Positions 24,663-34,060 of a stretch of 64,000 nt of DNA are shown piece after piece (the first letter of the stretch is position 1; each line of letters begins with the position of its first letter). A model generated the notes under the pieces. The model was not told the DNA's origin and ran no database searches. It saw only the letters and a program-made list of their open reading frames with translations. Origin of the DNA: Wukongibacter sp050859025 (lineage in GTDB: Bacteria > Bacillota > Clostridia > Peptostreptococcales > Caminicellaceae); contig NZ_CP138200.1 of the NCBI RefSeq assembly GCF_050859025.1, positions 4,960,001-5,024,000 of the forward strand, given 5' to 3'. A program made the translations under genes and the position numbers.

Positions 24663-27224
24663 TTATTCAAGTATTTCCACAGTTCCTGCTTCTCCATTGA
24701 TTCTTACCAGTTGACCATCCTTTAATAGTTCTGTTACCGATGGAATACCTACTACAGCTGGAATACCATACTCTCTTGCTACTATACCTCCGTGGCTTAG
24801 TGGCCCACCATACTCCATAATCAAACCCTTAGCCGTCATAAAAAGTGGAGTCCATGCAGGATTTGTACTTTCTGTTACTAAAATTTCTCCTTCTTTAAGT
24901 TCAGAATTATTAGGATCAAATATAATTCTTACCTTGCCCTCATAAATTCCACCCGATAGAGATATACCTTGAAGTAATTTACTATCTGGGTCAAATTTTT
25001 GGGCAGAATAAAAGGTTTCACCTGTGTTGAGGACAACTCTTGGTATACTGTTTCTTGACATTTCCTTATTATATATTTCTTTATTCCTATGAACAGTTTC
25101 CTTTAAAATCTGTCCATTCAAAATATCTGATTTTCTTAGAAAGAAGATATCTTCTGCTTTATCAAGTAAGCCTCTTCGCTGATAGTCTTCCCCCTGCTCA
25201 AGCATTACTTTCCTCGATAAGTCTAATGCCTGAACAATATTGAACTTAGGATATTCTCTCATCCCTGCAGCCCTTCTATAATCCTTCATCCATTTCTTTA
25301 TTTTCTCAGCCCTGCTGCGACCTTTTTTGACTTCAACTGCTTCATAAATTTCCTGAATTAGCTTCTCTGCTTCCTTAGCCTTTTCAAAAACCTCTGCTAT
25401 ATTTCTCTCATACATCTTATCTACCATGTAGGACTTGATTTGATTCAACAGATATTCAGGATCTTCTCTCCATCTCTTATATCCAAAATCAAGCTCAACA
25501 GTACTTCTATGTCCAAATCTCTCAAGAAAAGCCTTCATTTTTGAATCATCAGCTGTTGGCTCTAGAGCATTTTCATCAAAATATTTGGCAAGTCTATTGA
25601 GTTCTAAACCCAACTCTACCGTAACACACTCAGGTAAAGAATATGATAATATATCTATATTAAACCTATCTCCAAACATCCCCTTGATGGTCTTTTCTAT
25701 CTTTGAATAATTGCTCACTTCTAAGCAATAAAATGCTTGTTTCTGAGTCAGTCTGAAAACTTTAAGCATTGCATCAGAACAAAATTCCAACCTTTCTTCT
25801 ACTGTATTTAGATTTTCAGATTTCTTTAAAATCCCTTGATAGAACTCCTCTCCCATTGCCCTTATAGCATTATATCTCTGATTTGGCTTAACACCTCTTG
25901 CTACCCTTATATCTCCAATGGAATCTAAGCCATATCTAAGAGCCCCCCAGGGAATTTTAAATTTTATTCCTTGACTCCTAAATTTCTGACCATGTTTTTC
26001 TAAAACATAGTCCATTGTATCTTTAAGGGGTAAGTCACTACCAGAGAAGGCCTTACCAAACTGTTTTGCTACAAGCTTACTTGACATAAGATAGGTAATA
26101 TCTATGTAAATTCTCCCTCCTGCATATTTCACAAAATCATCTGATATAGGCTTCTTTCTATTGAGCATGACATTAATTACAGAAGGAAACATACCACCAT
26201 ATAAATCTGCTCCTAAGGGTGTAAATGCTTCTTTCATTCCGAGAAGTACTGAACTTGCAGCTAAATAGGCTCTTAGCTTCCCATCATGGTCAAATGCTTC
26301 TATTGGGAACAAGGTTGTTATGTCTCTTGATTGTACAATATAGAATTCACTTTGTTCATCAATGGCAAATTCCATATCCTGAGGTGTACCAAAATAGTCC
26401 TGAACCTTTTCTGCTTCCTTCACAATGGCTTCAATATAATTTGATTCTAAAGAGCCTTTTTCCTGTAAAATAGGATCAACCTCTACGTATTCAATGCCTT
26501 TCTTGTCATATTTACATAGGATTTCCTTCTTTGAAATCTCTTCCCTTATTAGTCTTCCACTCCTATGTTCAATAGTGTATTGATCAGGATTTACCCTTCC
26601 ACTAACAATAGCTTCTCCTAAACCATATGAGGAGTTAACAAGTATCTCAGAGCGAATCCCAGAAATTGGATTAGCTGTAAAGATTACTCCTGAAACCTTT
26701 GAATCAATCATTTCTTGAACAACTACGCCGTGGGAAAAGTCTGCCTTTACATTGTACTTATTTCTATAATCAATTGCCCTTTCATTCCAAAGGGATTGCC
26801 AACACCTAATGACCTTTTCAATTAAATCCTCACCCGTTACATTTAAGTAACTACTGTATTGTCCAGCAAAACTCATCCCAGGTAGATCTTCCATAGTAGA
26901 GCTACTTCGAACAGCTACCCTATAGCTGTCTAAAATACTAAAGAAATCTTTTAACTGACTAATCAAGTAGTCTGACATCCTATCTTTTACAAACAAAGCT
27001 TTTATGGCCTTCGATTTATCTAGACTACTTATATTATTAGCAAGATTTTCAATAATTTTAGGTTTTAGATTATTTTCATTTACATAGATATCATAGGCCT
27101 TGGATGTAATAACAAATCCATTTGGCACCTTTAATCCATAGTTATACATCTTACTCAGGTTGTAACCCTTACCACCTACCAATTCAAAATCTGATTTTTT
27201 AATCTCTTTAAACCACTTAATCAT
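24663..27224 (-). CDS. Rifampin phosphotransferase-like (PEP-synthase-related) dikinase
   Basis: An 853-residue ATP-dependent dikinase. Residues 1-320 are the ATP-grasp domain of PEP synthase and PPDK (VGGKGYNLSKM near 17; VRSSSTMEDLPGMSFAGQY near 110). Residues 330-740 are a divergent helical middle domain. The C-terminal swivelling domain holds the phospho-histidine H811 in GGPLSHGGIVAREYGIPA. The C-terminal PEP/pyruvate barrel of true PEP synthases is absent. This three-part plan and length match rifampin phosphotransferases, which inactivate rifamycins by adding ATP's beta-phosphate. It overlaps its TetR regulator by four bases, which favours a drug- or ligand-inducible enzyme. Substrate is inferred, and some relatives are annotated only as PEP-synthase-like. 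Confidence 0.8.
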   Translation of the reverse strand: MIKWFKEIKKSDFELVGGKGYNLSKMYNYGLKVPNGFVITSKAYDIYVNENNLKPKIIENLANNISSLDKSKAIKALFVKDRMSDYLISQLKDFFSILDSYRVAVRSSSTMEDLPGMSFAGQYSSYLNVTGEDLIEKVIRCWQSLWNERAIDYRNKYNVKADFSHGVVVQEMIDSKVSGVIFTANPISGIRSEILVNSSYGLGEAIVSGRVNPDQYTIEHRSGRLIREEISKKEILCKYDKKGIEYVEVDPILQEKGSLESNYIEAIVKEAEKVQDYFGTPQDMEFAIDEQSEFYIVQSRDITTLFPIEAFDHDGKLRAYLAASSVLLGMKEAFTPLGADLYGGMFPSVINVMLNRKKPISDDFVKYAGGRIYIDITYLMSSKLVAKQFGKAFSGSDLPLKDTMDYVLEKHGQKFRSQGIKFKIPWGALRYGLDSIGDIRVARGVKPNQRYNAIRAMGEEFYQGILKKSENLNTVEERLEFCSDAMLKVFRLTQKQAFYCLEVSNYSKIEKTIKGMFGDRFNIDILSYSLPECVTVELGLELNRLAKYFDENALEPTADDSKMKAFLERFGHRSTVELDFGYKRWREDPEYLLNQIKSYMVDKMYERNIAEVFEKAKEAEKLIQEIYEAVEVKKGRSRAEKIKKWMKDYRRAAGMREYPKFNIVQALDLSRKVMLEQGEDYQRRGLLDKAEDIFFLRKSDILNGQILKETVHRNKEIYNKEMSRNSIPRVVLNTGETFYSAQKFDPDSKLLQGISLSGGIYEGKVRIIFDPNNSELKEGEILVTESTNPAWTPLFMTAKGLIMEYGGPLSHGGIVAREYGIPAVVGIPSVTELLKDGQLVRINGEAGTVEILE

Positions 27225-27901
27225 TTGGCATCCTCCTCTAGAGCTATTTGCTCTTTAGTCTCTTCTATATAAGCCAAAATAATCAACTTTAATTTTATAG
27301 TATTATCTTCTAATCCAAGCTCTCTGTTTATCATATTTTCAGTAAACTCTAGTTGATTTGTAAGAGACTTGAACTTAGCTTCATTATTTTTAAAAAATTC
27401 TTTTCGTGCTATACGATTTATTTGTATTATTTCCCTCGTCCAAAGCCCAGCTAAAGCTTCAGGATATTTGAGAATAAATTCACCTTGCTCTACGCCTTCT
27501 TTGATAATTCTGGTATAAACCTTTTTGGTAATCTCTTCAAAATCCCTAGCAAGCTTTAAGATGATAGCATGATTTCCTTTAAAAGAAAAGATTTTTTGCA
27601 GCTTTGGCCAGTCCTTTATTTGCCCAACTTTATATTTGTAAAAAATAGTTAATATCTTATTAAAAATTTCAGTATATGAACCTACATGTTCCTCTATGAT
27701 TGTATTATAAAGTTTAGAAATTTTATCTAAATACTCTCCTGTAATTGCTTCTAGGATTTCTTCTTTTGAGTTAAAATGATGGTAAAACCCTCCTCTAGAA
27801 CTACCTGCCATCTTGATGATATCTGAAACCGTAGTTTTATCATAGCCCTTGCTGGCAAATAGTTCATAGGATGCCTCTAATATTTTTTCCTTTAAACCCA
27901 T
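27221..27901 (-). CDS. TetR/AcrR-family regulator
   Basis: A 226-residue repressor with the TetR helix-turn-helix at residues 8-50 (TTVSDIIKMAGSSRGGFYHHF), followed by an all-helical ligand-binding and dimer domain. GGGAGGG precedes the start. Its stop overlaps the phosphotransferase start (ATGA). A GC-rich inverted repeat 18 bases upstream of the start is the probable operator, so it likely represses its own operon until a ligand, perhaps the phosphotransferase's substrate, binds. Confidence 0.87.
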   Translation of the reverse strand: MGLKEKILEASYELFASKGYDKTTVSDIIKMAGSSRGGFYHHFNSKEEILEAITGEYLDKISKLYNTIIEEHVGSYTEIFNKILTIFYKYKVGQIKDWPKLQKIFSFKGNHAIILKLARDFEEITKKVYTRIIKEGVEQGEFILKYPEALAGLWTREIIQINRIARKEFFKNNEAKFKSLTNQLEFTENMINRELGLEDNTIKLKLIILAYIEETKEQIALEEDAK

Positions 27902-27918
27902 ATAACATTCCCTCCCAT

Positions 27919-27935
27919 ACCGACACGTCGTCGGT
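27919..27935. promoter_or_regulatory. Probable TetR operator
   Basis: Inverted repeat ACCGAC-ACGTC-GTCGGT (6-5-6) in otherwise AT-rich DNA, positioned over the transcript leader of the TetR gene. The GC content and symmetry stand out from the surroundings. Confidence 0.65.
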
Positions 27936-28018
27936 TTCTTATTTTTATCATATACTAGAATTACATTTTAGTCAAATATTTACTATTTGAATTTTAATAC
28001 AACTTTTCCTTTCTTCAT

Positions 28019-28050
28019 AAAAAAAAAGCAAGTCCCTAGGAACTCACTTT
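28019..28050 (-). terminator. Probable terminator downstream of the chemosensory operon
   Basis: On the minus strand a nine-pair stem with some G-T pairs (GTGAGTTCC / GGGACTTGC) is followed by nine T residues. It lies 530 bases beyond the last chemosensory gene. Confidence 0.55.
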
Positions 28051-28395
28051 TAGTTATATTATTATATACAGTTACTCCATATGATCTTGTTTAAATAGCT
28101 TTATCCTATTCTCTAATCAACTCCGTATCAATTCAAATTTTCTTCTTTAACCTAGATTATTTATAGAAAATTTGAAAAAAACAAGTGGTTTTGTATCTAA
28201 TTCGTTTATCCATTTTGAAATCATACTAGAATGTACATTAAAAAATTTATGTATGCATTAGAAACAAAATTACTTGAAGAAATTGCATAATTCTGACTTA
28301 GCTGGATTGCATATGCGAATATCATCCTTAATTTAATTACTTATTAAATAGAGTATATTTTGGTGGTATAGCTCTAGGGAATTTAAGACTATATG
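28051..28395. other. AT-rich spacer
   Basis: No gene with a ribosome binding site. One long hairpin (CAAATTTTCT / AGAAAATTTG near 28137-28173) lacks a T-tract in a useful place. Nothing else was recognised. Confidence 0.4.
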
Positions 28396-28499
28396 TATAG
28401 GGTTCAAATAGTAGAACTTAATTTATACATGTACAAATACTCAGCGTTTCTGGGAGTTTTGAACATGTATAAATTAAAGTCTCTACTTGAATCCCTATA
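28396..28499. repeat. Palindromic repeat family PR1, copy B
   Basis: A 104-base element differing from copy A (2229-2332) at only a few positions, mostly in the loop. It has TATA ends and complementary inner arms. It lies 80 bases beyond the stop of the last chemosensory gene. Confidence 0.9.
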
Positions 28500-28581
28500 G
28501 TAGTAAGTTTTTAAGGATGGTAATTATGCAATTTGCCCACTTAATAGTTTTTTAAATTCTCTATGAATAATCTGGATTATA

Positions 28582-28995
28582 TTAGCAGCATTCTTGACTT
28601 GTAATGTCATCAATAAAAATCAATCCACTAATGCTGTTACTCCCCCCATCTGACATTGGAAGAAACTTAGCTGAGGCTAAATATACTTCACCATTTTTTC
28701 TTTTACTCCATTTTCCATCCTTCCACGCATTCTCGTGTAACAAATCTTTAAAAATGTTCCTATGAATTTTTCCATCATATTCACTAAGAAAGAATTTCTT
28801 AAAATCTTTTCCAATTAATTCTTCATATTTATATCCAGTAATTCTATTTAAAGTTGAATTTGTCCACTCAATAGTTCCTCTATAACTAATTATTATACCT
28901 GTTTCAAAGCTTTCGAGCATATTCTTTAATAATCTTGGCTTCTTTTCTAGTAATTCTATCAAATTTTTATTTATTCCATTCTCTCTATTTTTCAT
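28582..28995 (-). CDS. PAS-domain protein, last gene of the chemosensory operon
   Basis: A 137-residue soluble protein with one PAS fold (residues 30-130: GIIISYRGTIEWTNSTLNRITG ending with LIFIDDITSQ). PAS domains bind a cofactor or small ligand and sense redox, light or metabolites. There is no kinase or other output domain. I choose the ATG at 28995, seven bases after GGAGGGG, instead of an upstream ATG inside the cheY gene that lacks such a site. Its place directly after cheY suggests it modulates this signalling array. Confidence 0.75.
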   Translation of the reverse strand: MKNRENGINKNLIELLEKKPRLLKNMLESFETGIIISYRGTIEWTNSTLNRITGYKYEELIGKDFKKFFLSEYDGKIHRNIFKDLLHENAWKDGKWSKRKNGEVYLASAKFLPMSDGGSNSISGLIFIDDITSQECC

Positions 28996-29017
28996 CAATA
29001 TCCCCTCCAGTGACGCC

Positions 29018-29371
29018 TTAAAAGAATCTCTTAATCTCATCTATTAATCTTTTTTCATTAATTGGTTTTACTACAAAGCTTTTAGCTCCAGCAGTTATTG
29101 CTTCTATCACCTTGGGTTCTTGACCCATAGCCGAGCAAACTATAATCTTAGCTTCTGAATCCATCTTGGTTATCTCCTTAATTGCTCTTATACCATCTAA
29201 CTCAGGCATAGTTAGGTCCATTGTAACTATATCAGGTTTTAGCAGTCTATATTTTACTAATGCATCCTTTCCACTAACGGCTTCCCCCAAAACCTCTATA
29301 TTGTTTTTTTCAAGTATATTTTTGATTGTCATCCTCATAAAAGCAGCATCATCAACAATTAAAACTCCCAT
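29018..29371 (-). CDS. cheY: CheY-type response regulator
   Basis: A 117-residue single receiver domain: acidic pocket D7/D8, phospho-acceptor D52 in TMDLTMPELDG, S80 and the conserved K102 in VVKPIN. The sequence is of the Firmicute CheY type that binds the flagellar switch. It follows the RsbU-like phosphatase gene by 22 bases and has AAAGGAGG before the ATG. It should take phosphate from the CheA encoded at the other end of the operon. Confidence 0.88.
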   Translation of the reverse strand: MGVLIVDDAAFMRMTIKNILEKNNIEVLGEAVSGKDALVKYRLLKPDIVTMDLTMPELDGIRAIKEITKMDSEAKIIVCSAMGQEPKVIEAITAGAKSFVVKPINEKRLIDEIKRFF

Positions 29372-29393
29372 TTTTAATCCTCCTTTGATCTAG

Positions 29394-30704
29394 CTAGACT
29401 TTTCTTTTCAAACATAAAAATGCAATATCATCCGTTATAGCACTTTCATTAGTAAATGTATTAATATGCTTTAGTAATTTCTCAAATTGTACATCACATT
29501 CTAAGTTCATATTTTCATATAATATTTCTTTAATTTCTTTCAATCCCAATGTCTTATTTTCTTTTCCCCTAACCTCCGTTGCTCCATCGGTTAGTAATAC
29601 TAGCCTATCCTTTTTGTTTAAGGAAATACTTTTATCTTCATAGGGAAATTTTGGATCTTTAAACCAGTTATTGATTGGTAATCCCTCAAGCTGATAAGAA
29701 ATTACTTTTTTCTCACTTACCTTCACATGTATAGGCTCTACATTATGGCCTCCATTACATATTGTAACCCGATTCTTTTCAGTGTCTAAAACTCCCATTA
29801 GTATTCCTATGTACAATTCCTCCTCTATCATAAAATCGTTAAATCTTATATGTAGTTTTTCTAATATCTTTGAAGGATAAATCGGTAAACCATTAAAGGA
29901 GGTAGCTATTCCTCTGACAGCCTGCTTCAAAAATAATGTAAACAAGGCTGATGATACTCCATTTCCTGACACATCTGCAATATAAAAAATTATTTTATTA
30001 TCGCTAAATTCAAAGACATCATAGAAATCTCCCCCTAAGTATTGAGCTTGAATATGATTACAACAAAAATAATAGTCTCGAAAGTGATTTTCACCACTTG
30101 GGAGTAAATATTCTTGGATTCTTTGAGCATATTGTAAGTCTTCATTCATTTTTCTATTCTGCTCTAGGATTACTTTCTTCTCCATTTGAAATTGCACGGT
30201 CAATATGCAATTTTTAATAATAATACCTGAAATCAATGAGTAGATTTCAATTAGTTTTACGTTTTGATTTTCTAACTTTTTACTTTCGAATTCTTCTATT
30301 ATTATTGCACCAATGTTTTCACCCTCATATTTTATTGGTACAGCAATAAATGGTTCATCTTCATTGCTTATATATAACTTCTTACAATACATAAAAAAGC
30401 AATCTTTTCCCAACTGACTTCTATCAAGAAATACTTTTCCAATATCATTATCCCGCATCGTATAATAACCATATGTATTAGGCTTCAACTCTTTTCTAAC
30501 AAATTTTACAACCTTACAACCAGTTATTTTTCTTATATGCCTAATAATTATCTGAGTTATCTTCTCTATATCTGTTGCTACAAGCAAGGTACTTAAGAAA
30601 TCTATCAGCATTAGAAGCTCAGTGTTTTGCAAACTTATTTTTTCCAAAGTTTCCTGAAGTTTCTTATTTTCCTTAAGTAGATATCCTCTTTCCCTACTAT
30701 CCAC
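29394..30704 (-). CDS. RsbU/SpoIIE-like PP2C phosphatase with GAF-like sensor domain
   Basis: A 436-residue protein. A coiled-coil start (residues 1-35) leads to a GAF-like domain (36-170), then a linker helix ending ELQYAQRIQEYLLPS, the standard lead-in to the PP2C/SpoIIE domain (from about 215). Metal-binding aspartates lie in LGGDFYDVFEF, IADVSGNGVSSALF and LLTDGATEV. Such enzymes dephosphorylate STAS anti-anti-sigma proteins. The partner is encoded immediately upstream, its TAG stop sharing bases with this GTG start. Together with the RsbW-like kinase it completes a partner-switching loop. Confidence 0.87.
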   Translation of the reverse strand: MDSRERGYLLKENKKLQETLEKISLQNTELLMLIDFLSTLLVATDIEKITQIIIRHIRKITGCKVVKFVRKELKPNTYGYYTMRDNDIGKVFLDRSQLGKDCFFMYCKKLYISNEDEPFIAVPIKYEGENIGAIIIEEFESKKLENQNVKLIEIYSLISGIIIKNCILTVQFQMEKKVILEQNRKMNEDLQYAQRIQEYLLPSGENHFRDYYFCCNHIQAQYLGGDFYDVFEFSDNKIIFYIADVSGNGVSSALFTLFLKQAVRGIATSFNGLPIYPSKILEKLHIRFNDFMIEEELYIGILMGVLDTEKNRVTICNGGHNVEPIHVKVSEKKVISYQLEGLPINNWFKDPKFPYEDKSISLNKKDRLVLLTDGATEVRGKENKTLGLKEIKEILYENMNLECDVQFEKLLKHINTFTNESAITDDIAFLCLKRKV

Positions 30705-31057
30705 TATATATTCACATCCTGTTTTTTAAATAATTCAATGGCTTCTTCTGTACTTTCACAAATCCTGATGATTCTTTCCAATTTGGTAATAGTAAAAAGT
30801 TTTTTTATGTTGTCCTGTAAAGAAGAAATCACAAATTCTTTACCTTGTTTTTTTGATTGGGAATATGCCTTTACTATAACGCCAAGACCCATACTATTGA
30901 GGTACGTTAAATTCTCCATATCAACAATAATAATAGACTCATCTCCATGAATATTTCTTAGCATAATTTCTTTAAATTCAGAATGATTTTCAAAGCTTAC
31001 TTGTCCATGAATATTTATCAGTTTTATCTTTTCCCGTGTCAAAGCTTCAACTAACAT
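30704..31057 (-). CDS. STAS-domain anti-anti-sigma factor-like protein (RsbV type)
   Basis: A 117-residue STAS domain. The phosphorylatable serine lies in the conserved loop YLNSMGLGVIV near residue 60, preceded by the beta strand IIIVDMENL. The ATG at 31057 with AAAGGGGTGG upstream is preferred over a GTG start nine bases earlier. The gene is flanked by the RsbW-like kinase (two bases upstream) and the phosphatase (overlapping), exactly the gene set that switches RsbV between phosphorylated and free states. Confidence 0.85.
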   Translation of the reverse strand: MLVEALTREKIKLINIHGQVSFENHSEFKEIMLRNIHGDESIIIVDMENLTYLNSMGLGVIVKAYSQSKKQGKEFVISSLQDNIKKLFTITKLERIIRICESTEEAIELFKKQDVNI

Positions 31058-31059
31058 AA

Positions 31060-31500
31060 TCACCACCCCTTTTTGAAGTAGATAATAACCTCGGTACCAC
31101 TATTTTCATTACGTTTTATAAGCAATTTATCACACATACTATTCACTATAACAAGTCCTCTCCCTGATTCAGACAGAAGATTATCAGATAATCCTGGTAT
31201 TTCCTTTGTGTATTTAATTGGTATACCTGATCCATAATCCCTTACGCTTACTCTTAAGTAATCTTCATCATCATAGAACTTCACATTTATATTTCCAAGT
31301 TCTCCTTTGTAAGCATGATAAATACAGTTGCAAAGGACTTCATCTATACACAATAGATATTCTTTTAATTTATCCTTATCTCTAAATATAGAATTACCTA
31401 TATCTTTACCTGTTTCTTTTATACGCATAAATCCTTCTAAGCTTGATCCTATTTTTAATTCCTTTAATAGAACTTCTCCCTTCGATAATTTCAGATTCAC
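31060..31500 (-). CDS. RsbW-like serine kinase / anti-sigma factor
   Basis: A 146-residue single GHKL ATP-binding domain. The N-box is LCIDEVLCNCIYHAY (residues 45-60), the G1 box VRDYGSGIP (about 95) and the G2 box LSESGRGLVIVNSMCD (about 115). This HATPase_c_2 form is typical of RsbW/SpoIIAB. It starts with GTG twelve bases after GGAGG. No sigma-B-like gene lies nearby, so its downstream target may be a non-sigma partner or one encoded elsewhere. Its gene directly follows cheA, tying partner switching to chemosensing. Confidence 0.84.
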   Translation of the reverse strand: MNLKLSKGEVLLKELKIGSSLEGFMRIKETGKDIGNSIFRDKDKLKEYLLCIDEVLCNCIYHAYKGELGNINVKFYDDEDYLRVSVRDYGSGIPIKYTKEIPGLSDNLLSESGRGLVIVNSMCDKLLIKRNENSGTEVIIYFKKGW

Positions 31501-31513
31501 ATTCGGTCCTCCT

Positions 31514-33580
31514 TTAGCTTCTGGTTAATGAAGCTATATCAAGAATATGTGCAAACCTCCCGTCACCCAATACGCTTACTCCAGATATGCCTTTGATGTT
31601 TCCAAGCAGTTTATCCTTTCCTATGAATGCTCCCATAGATTTAATTACTATCTCTTGTTCTTCCAATAGCTTATTTACTATAAATGCAAATCTTTTTTCA
31701 GAATGTCCTACTACTACAATAAATAATTTTTTATTGTTTCGCTCTTTGCAAACATCAAAGTACTCTCCTATTCTAATAATAGGAATAGCTTGGTCCCTCC
31801 AGTCAAAAAATTCAGAATTTCCGACCTTGTGGATTTTGTCTATCATTTCTTCCTCCTTAAGGCGAAGAGTTTCTATTATAGATGTTATTGGTATAGCAAA
31901 GGTATAGCTTTTTTCTCCAATCAATAGAGCTTGAATAATAGCCAGAGTTAAGGGCAGCTTGATTACAAATTTAGTCCCTATTCCTTCTTCACTTTTAATT
32001 TCTATTATTCCGTTTAACTTTCTTATATTTTCTCTAACAACATTTAACCCAACACCTCTACCAGAGATATCTGTTACTTCTTTTGCAGTTGAAAAGCCAG
32101 GTTCAAAGATATAGTTGATTATTTCACCATTAGATAAGGTTTGTAGTTCTTCTTCTCTAGCCAAATTTTTTTCCATAACCTTTTTCTTTATTCTTTCAAC
32201 ATTAATTCCTTTACCATCATCTTCTATCTCAATTACTACATTATTTTCCTCATGTCTTGCTATTAATTTTAATGTCCCAACTTTATCTTTTTGTGTTAGT
32301 TTCCTTTCTGCCATAGTCTCAAGACCATGATCAATTGCATTTCTAATAATATGTGTTAATGGATCGATTAGTTCTTCAATAATCCCCCTATCTATTTCAG
32401 TTTCTTTTCCTTCAATAATAAAATTAATATCCTTATTACATTTCTGTGATAGGTCTCTTACCATCCTCGGAAATCTATTAAATATATGCTCTAAGGAAAG
32501 CATTCTGGTTGACATAACAGTTTCTTGAAGCTCAGTACCAATATAGTTTATATGCGGTAGCATACTAACTAATTTGCTTACTAAAGTATCGCCCTTATAT
32601 CTTCTTTTAAGCCCATCACCTATCTGGTTTAAAGCTTCTTTATCGATAATAAATTCTCCCACTAGATTAAGAAGCTTGTCTATTTTGTTCACATCAACCC
32701 GTATTGTTGATATTTCTTTTCTTTTAAATTTTTCTTTCTTTTCGATTATTTTTACATTTTTAGGAGTCTCAACTTGCTTTTTTGAGTCTCTGACCTTTTT
32801 AATAATTATCTTCTCTATTTCCGATATCGAATTGATGTTTTTATATATTTCCTCATACTCTTTGTTGGCAGCAAAAACGATTTTAAATATATTTTTAAAA
32901 TCTTCATCGGGTAATTGCTCAAAATTAATTGGATCAGTCGTTATTATATCTCCTATTCCTACTAAATTATTGGCTATTAAAAAGGCCTTTACTGATTTCA
33001 TCTTTGTATTACTACTCATGATTATAATGATTTTATAAAGCTTTAATTCTAAATCAATATTTTCGCAAAGCTTTTTTTCATAATCACTTAATTCCAAATC
33101 AACATCTTCAATATTCTGAGCATCATTCTTCTTATTTAGTGCTTCTCCATTTTCATCTTCTAGCACTACTTTCTTCTCTAAGCCTTTTCTACTTTTGACT
33201 ATATCGTCGATTTCTTCTATTAGCTCATTGAGATCTATTATACATTCTTCACCCTTACTAAGACTTTGATGGATATATTTGAAGCCATCAATTCCTTTAA
33301 AAAAAATGTTTAGGATATTTACATCTATGTCTATTTCCTTATCTCTAATTTTAGAAAGTAAATTTTCTAGACTATGAGAAAGCTTTTCCATATCTTCAAA
33401 TCCCATAGTAGCAGATGCTCCTTTTATTGAATGGGCCATTCTAAATATATCGTTAATAGTTTCCATGTTGCCTTGCCCATTCTCAAGCAATAGCAAATCC
33501 TGTTCAATCTTTTCAATCTGCTCCTTAGTTTCTTCTAAAAACATAGAATAGTAGACATCATTTATATTAAATTTATCCAT
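31514..33580 (-). CDS. cheA: Chemotaxis histidine kinase CheA
   Basis: A 688-residue multidomain kinase in standard order: HPt domain with phospho-acceptor H50 (MAHSIKGASATMGF), a P2-like docking region around 180-270, dimerisation helices near 300-350, an HATPase domain with NAIDHGLE near 420 and GRGVGLNVV near 520, and a C-terminal CheW-like domain from about 550 (IIQALLIGEKSYTFAIPI). It takes signals from the MCP through CheW and phosphorylates CheY. cheW lies one base upstream of its start region. CheR and CheB genes are absent from this operon. Confidence 0.93.
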   Translation of the reverse strand: MDKFNINDVYYSMFLEETKEQIEKIEQDLLLLENGQGNMETINDIFRMAHSIKGASATMGFEDMEKLSHSLENLLSKIRDKEIDIDVNILNIFFKGIDGFKYIHQSLSKGEECIIDLNELIEEIDDIVKSRKGLEKKVVLEDENGEALNKKNDAQNIEDVDLELSDYEKKLCENIDLELKLYKIIIIMSSNTKMKSVKAFLIANNLVGIGDIITTDPINFEQLPDEDFKNIFKIVFAANKEYEEIYKNINSISEIEKIIIKKVRDSKKQVETPKNVKIIEKKEKFKRKEISTIRVDVNKIDKLLNLVGEFIIDKEALNQIGDGLKRRYKGDTLVSKLVSMLPHINYIGTELQETVMSTRMLSLEHIFNRFPRMVRDLSQKCNKDINFIIEGKETEIDRGIIEELIDPLTHIIRNAIDHGLETMAERKLTQKDKVGTLKLIARHEENNVVIEIEDDGKGINVERIKKKVMEKNLAREEELQTLSNGEIINYIFEPGFSTAKEVTDISGRGVGLNVVRENIRKLNGIIEIKSEEGIGTKFVIKLPLTLAIIQALLIGEKSYTFAIPITSIIETLRLKEEEMIDKIHKVGNSEFFDWRDQAIPIIRIGEYFDVCKERNNKKLFIVVVGHSEKRFAFIVNKLLEEQEIVIKSMGAFIGKDKLLGNIKGISGVSVLGDGRFAHILDIASLTRS

Positions 33581-33581
33581 A

Positions 33582-34031
33582 CTATTTACTCCTTTTTAGG
33601 TTTTCACTAGTCCCTAGCAGCTTATCTATATCCAGCAAAAATACCATTCTTGTATCTTTCTTTCCCACACCCGTAATGTAGTTGGAGTCAATAGTAATTT
33701 CCGCAGGCGGTGGCGAAAACTCCTCTTCATCAAATGCTATAACGTGAGATATACTATCAACTAAAAATCCAATATTCTTAGAATCGATTTTTACAACCAC
33801 TATTCTTGTTTGCTTATCCAGCTCTTTAGCTTCTATATTAAATCTTTTTCTAAGGTTTACTACGGGAACCACATCTCCTCTTAAATTAATTATTCCTTCT
33901 ATATGTTCAGGAGTCTTAGGTACCTTCGTAATTTCTAATTCCTTTAGCCTGTTTATCTCACTTACCTTAAGTATGTTAAGTCCATATTCTTCACTGCCTA
34001 AGGAGAAAACCACATATTGTTTTTCAGTCAT
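33582..34031 (-). CDS. cheW: Chemotaxis coupling protein CheW
   Basis: A 149-residue SH3-like adaptor that bridges receptors and CheA. It has the CheW landmarks YVVFSLGSEEYGLNILKV at the start, EGIINLRGDVVPVVNLR near residue 65 and the late hydrophobic strand with MVFLLDIDKLL. It lies between the receptor gene and cheA, with AAAGGGGGG before the ATG. Confidence 0.93.
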   Translation of the reverse strand: MTEKQYVVFSLGSEEYGLNILKVSEINRLKELEITKVPKTPEHIEGIINLRGDVVPVVNLRKRFNIEAKELDKQTRIVVVKIDSKNIGFLVDSISHVIAFDEEEFSPPPAEITIDSNYITGVGKKDTRMVFLLDIDKLLGTSENLKRSK

Positions 34032-34060
34032 TATTTCCCCCCTTTGATTTTATTTTCTAA

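Noticed and set aside
24663..27224. True phosphoenolpyruvate synthase or PPDK
   Set aside because: The C-terminal PEP/pyruvate-binding barrel is missing and the middle domain differs. Length and layout fit the rifampin phosphotransferase family better.
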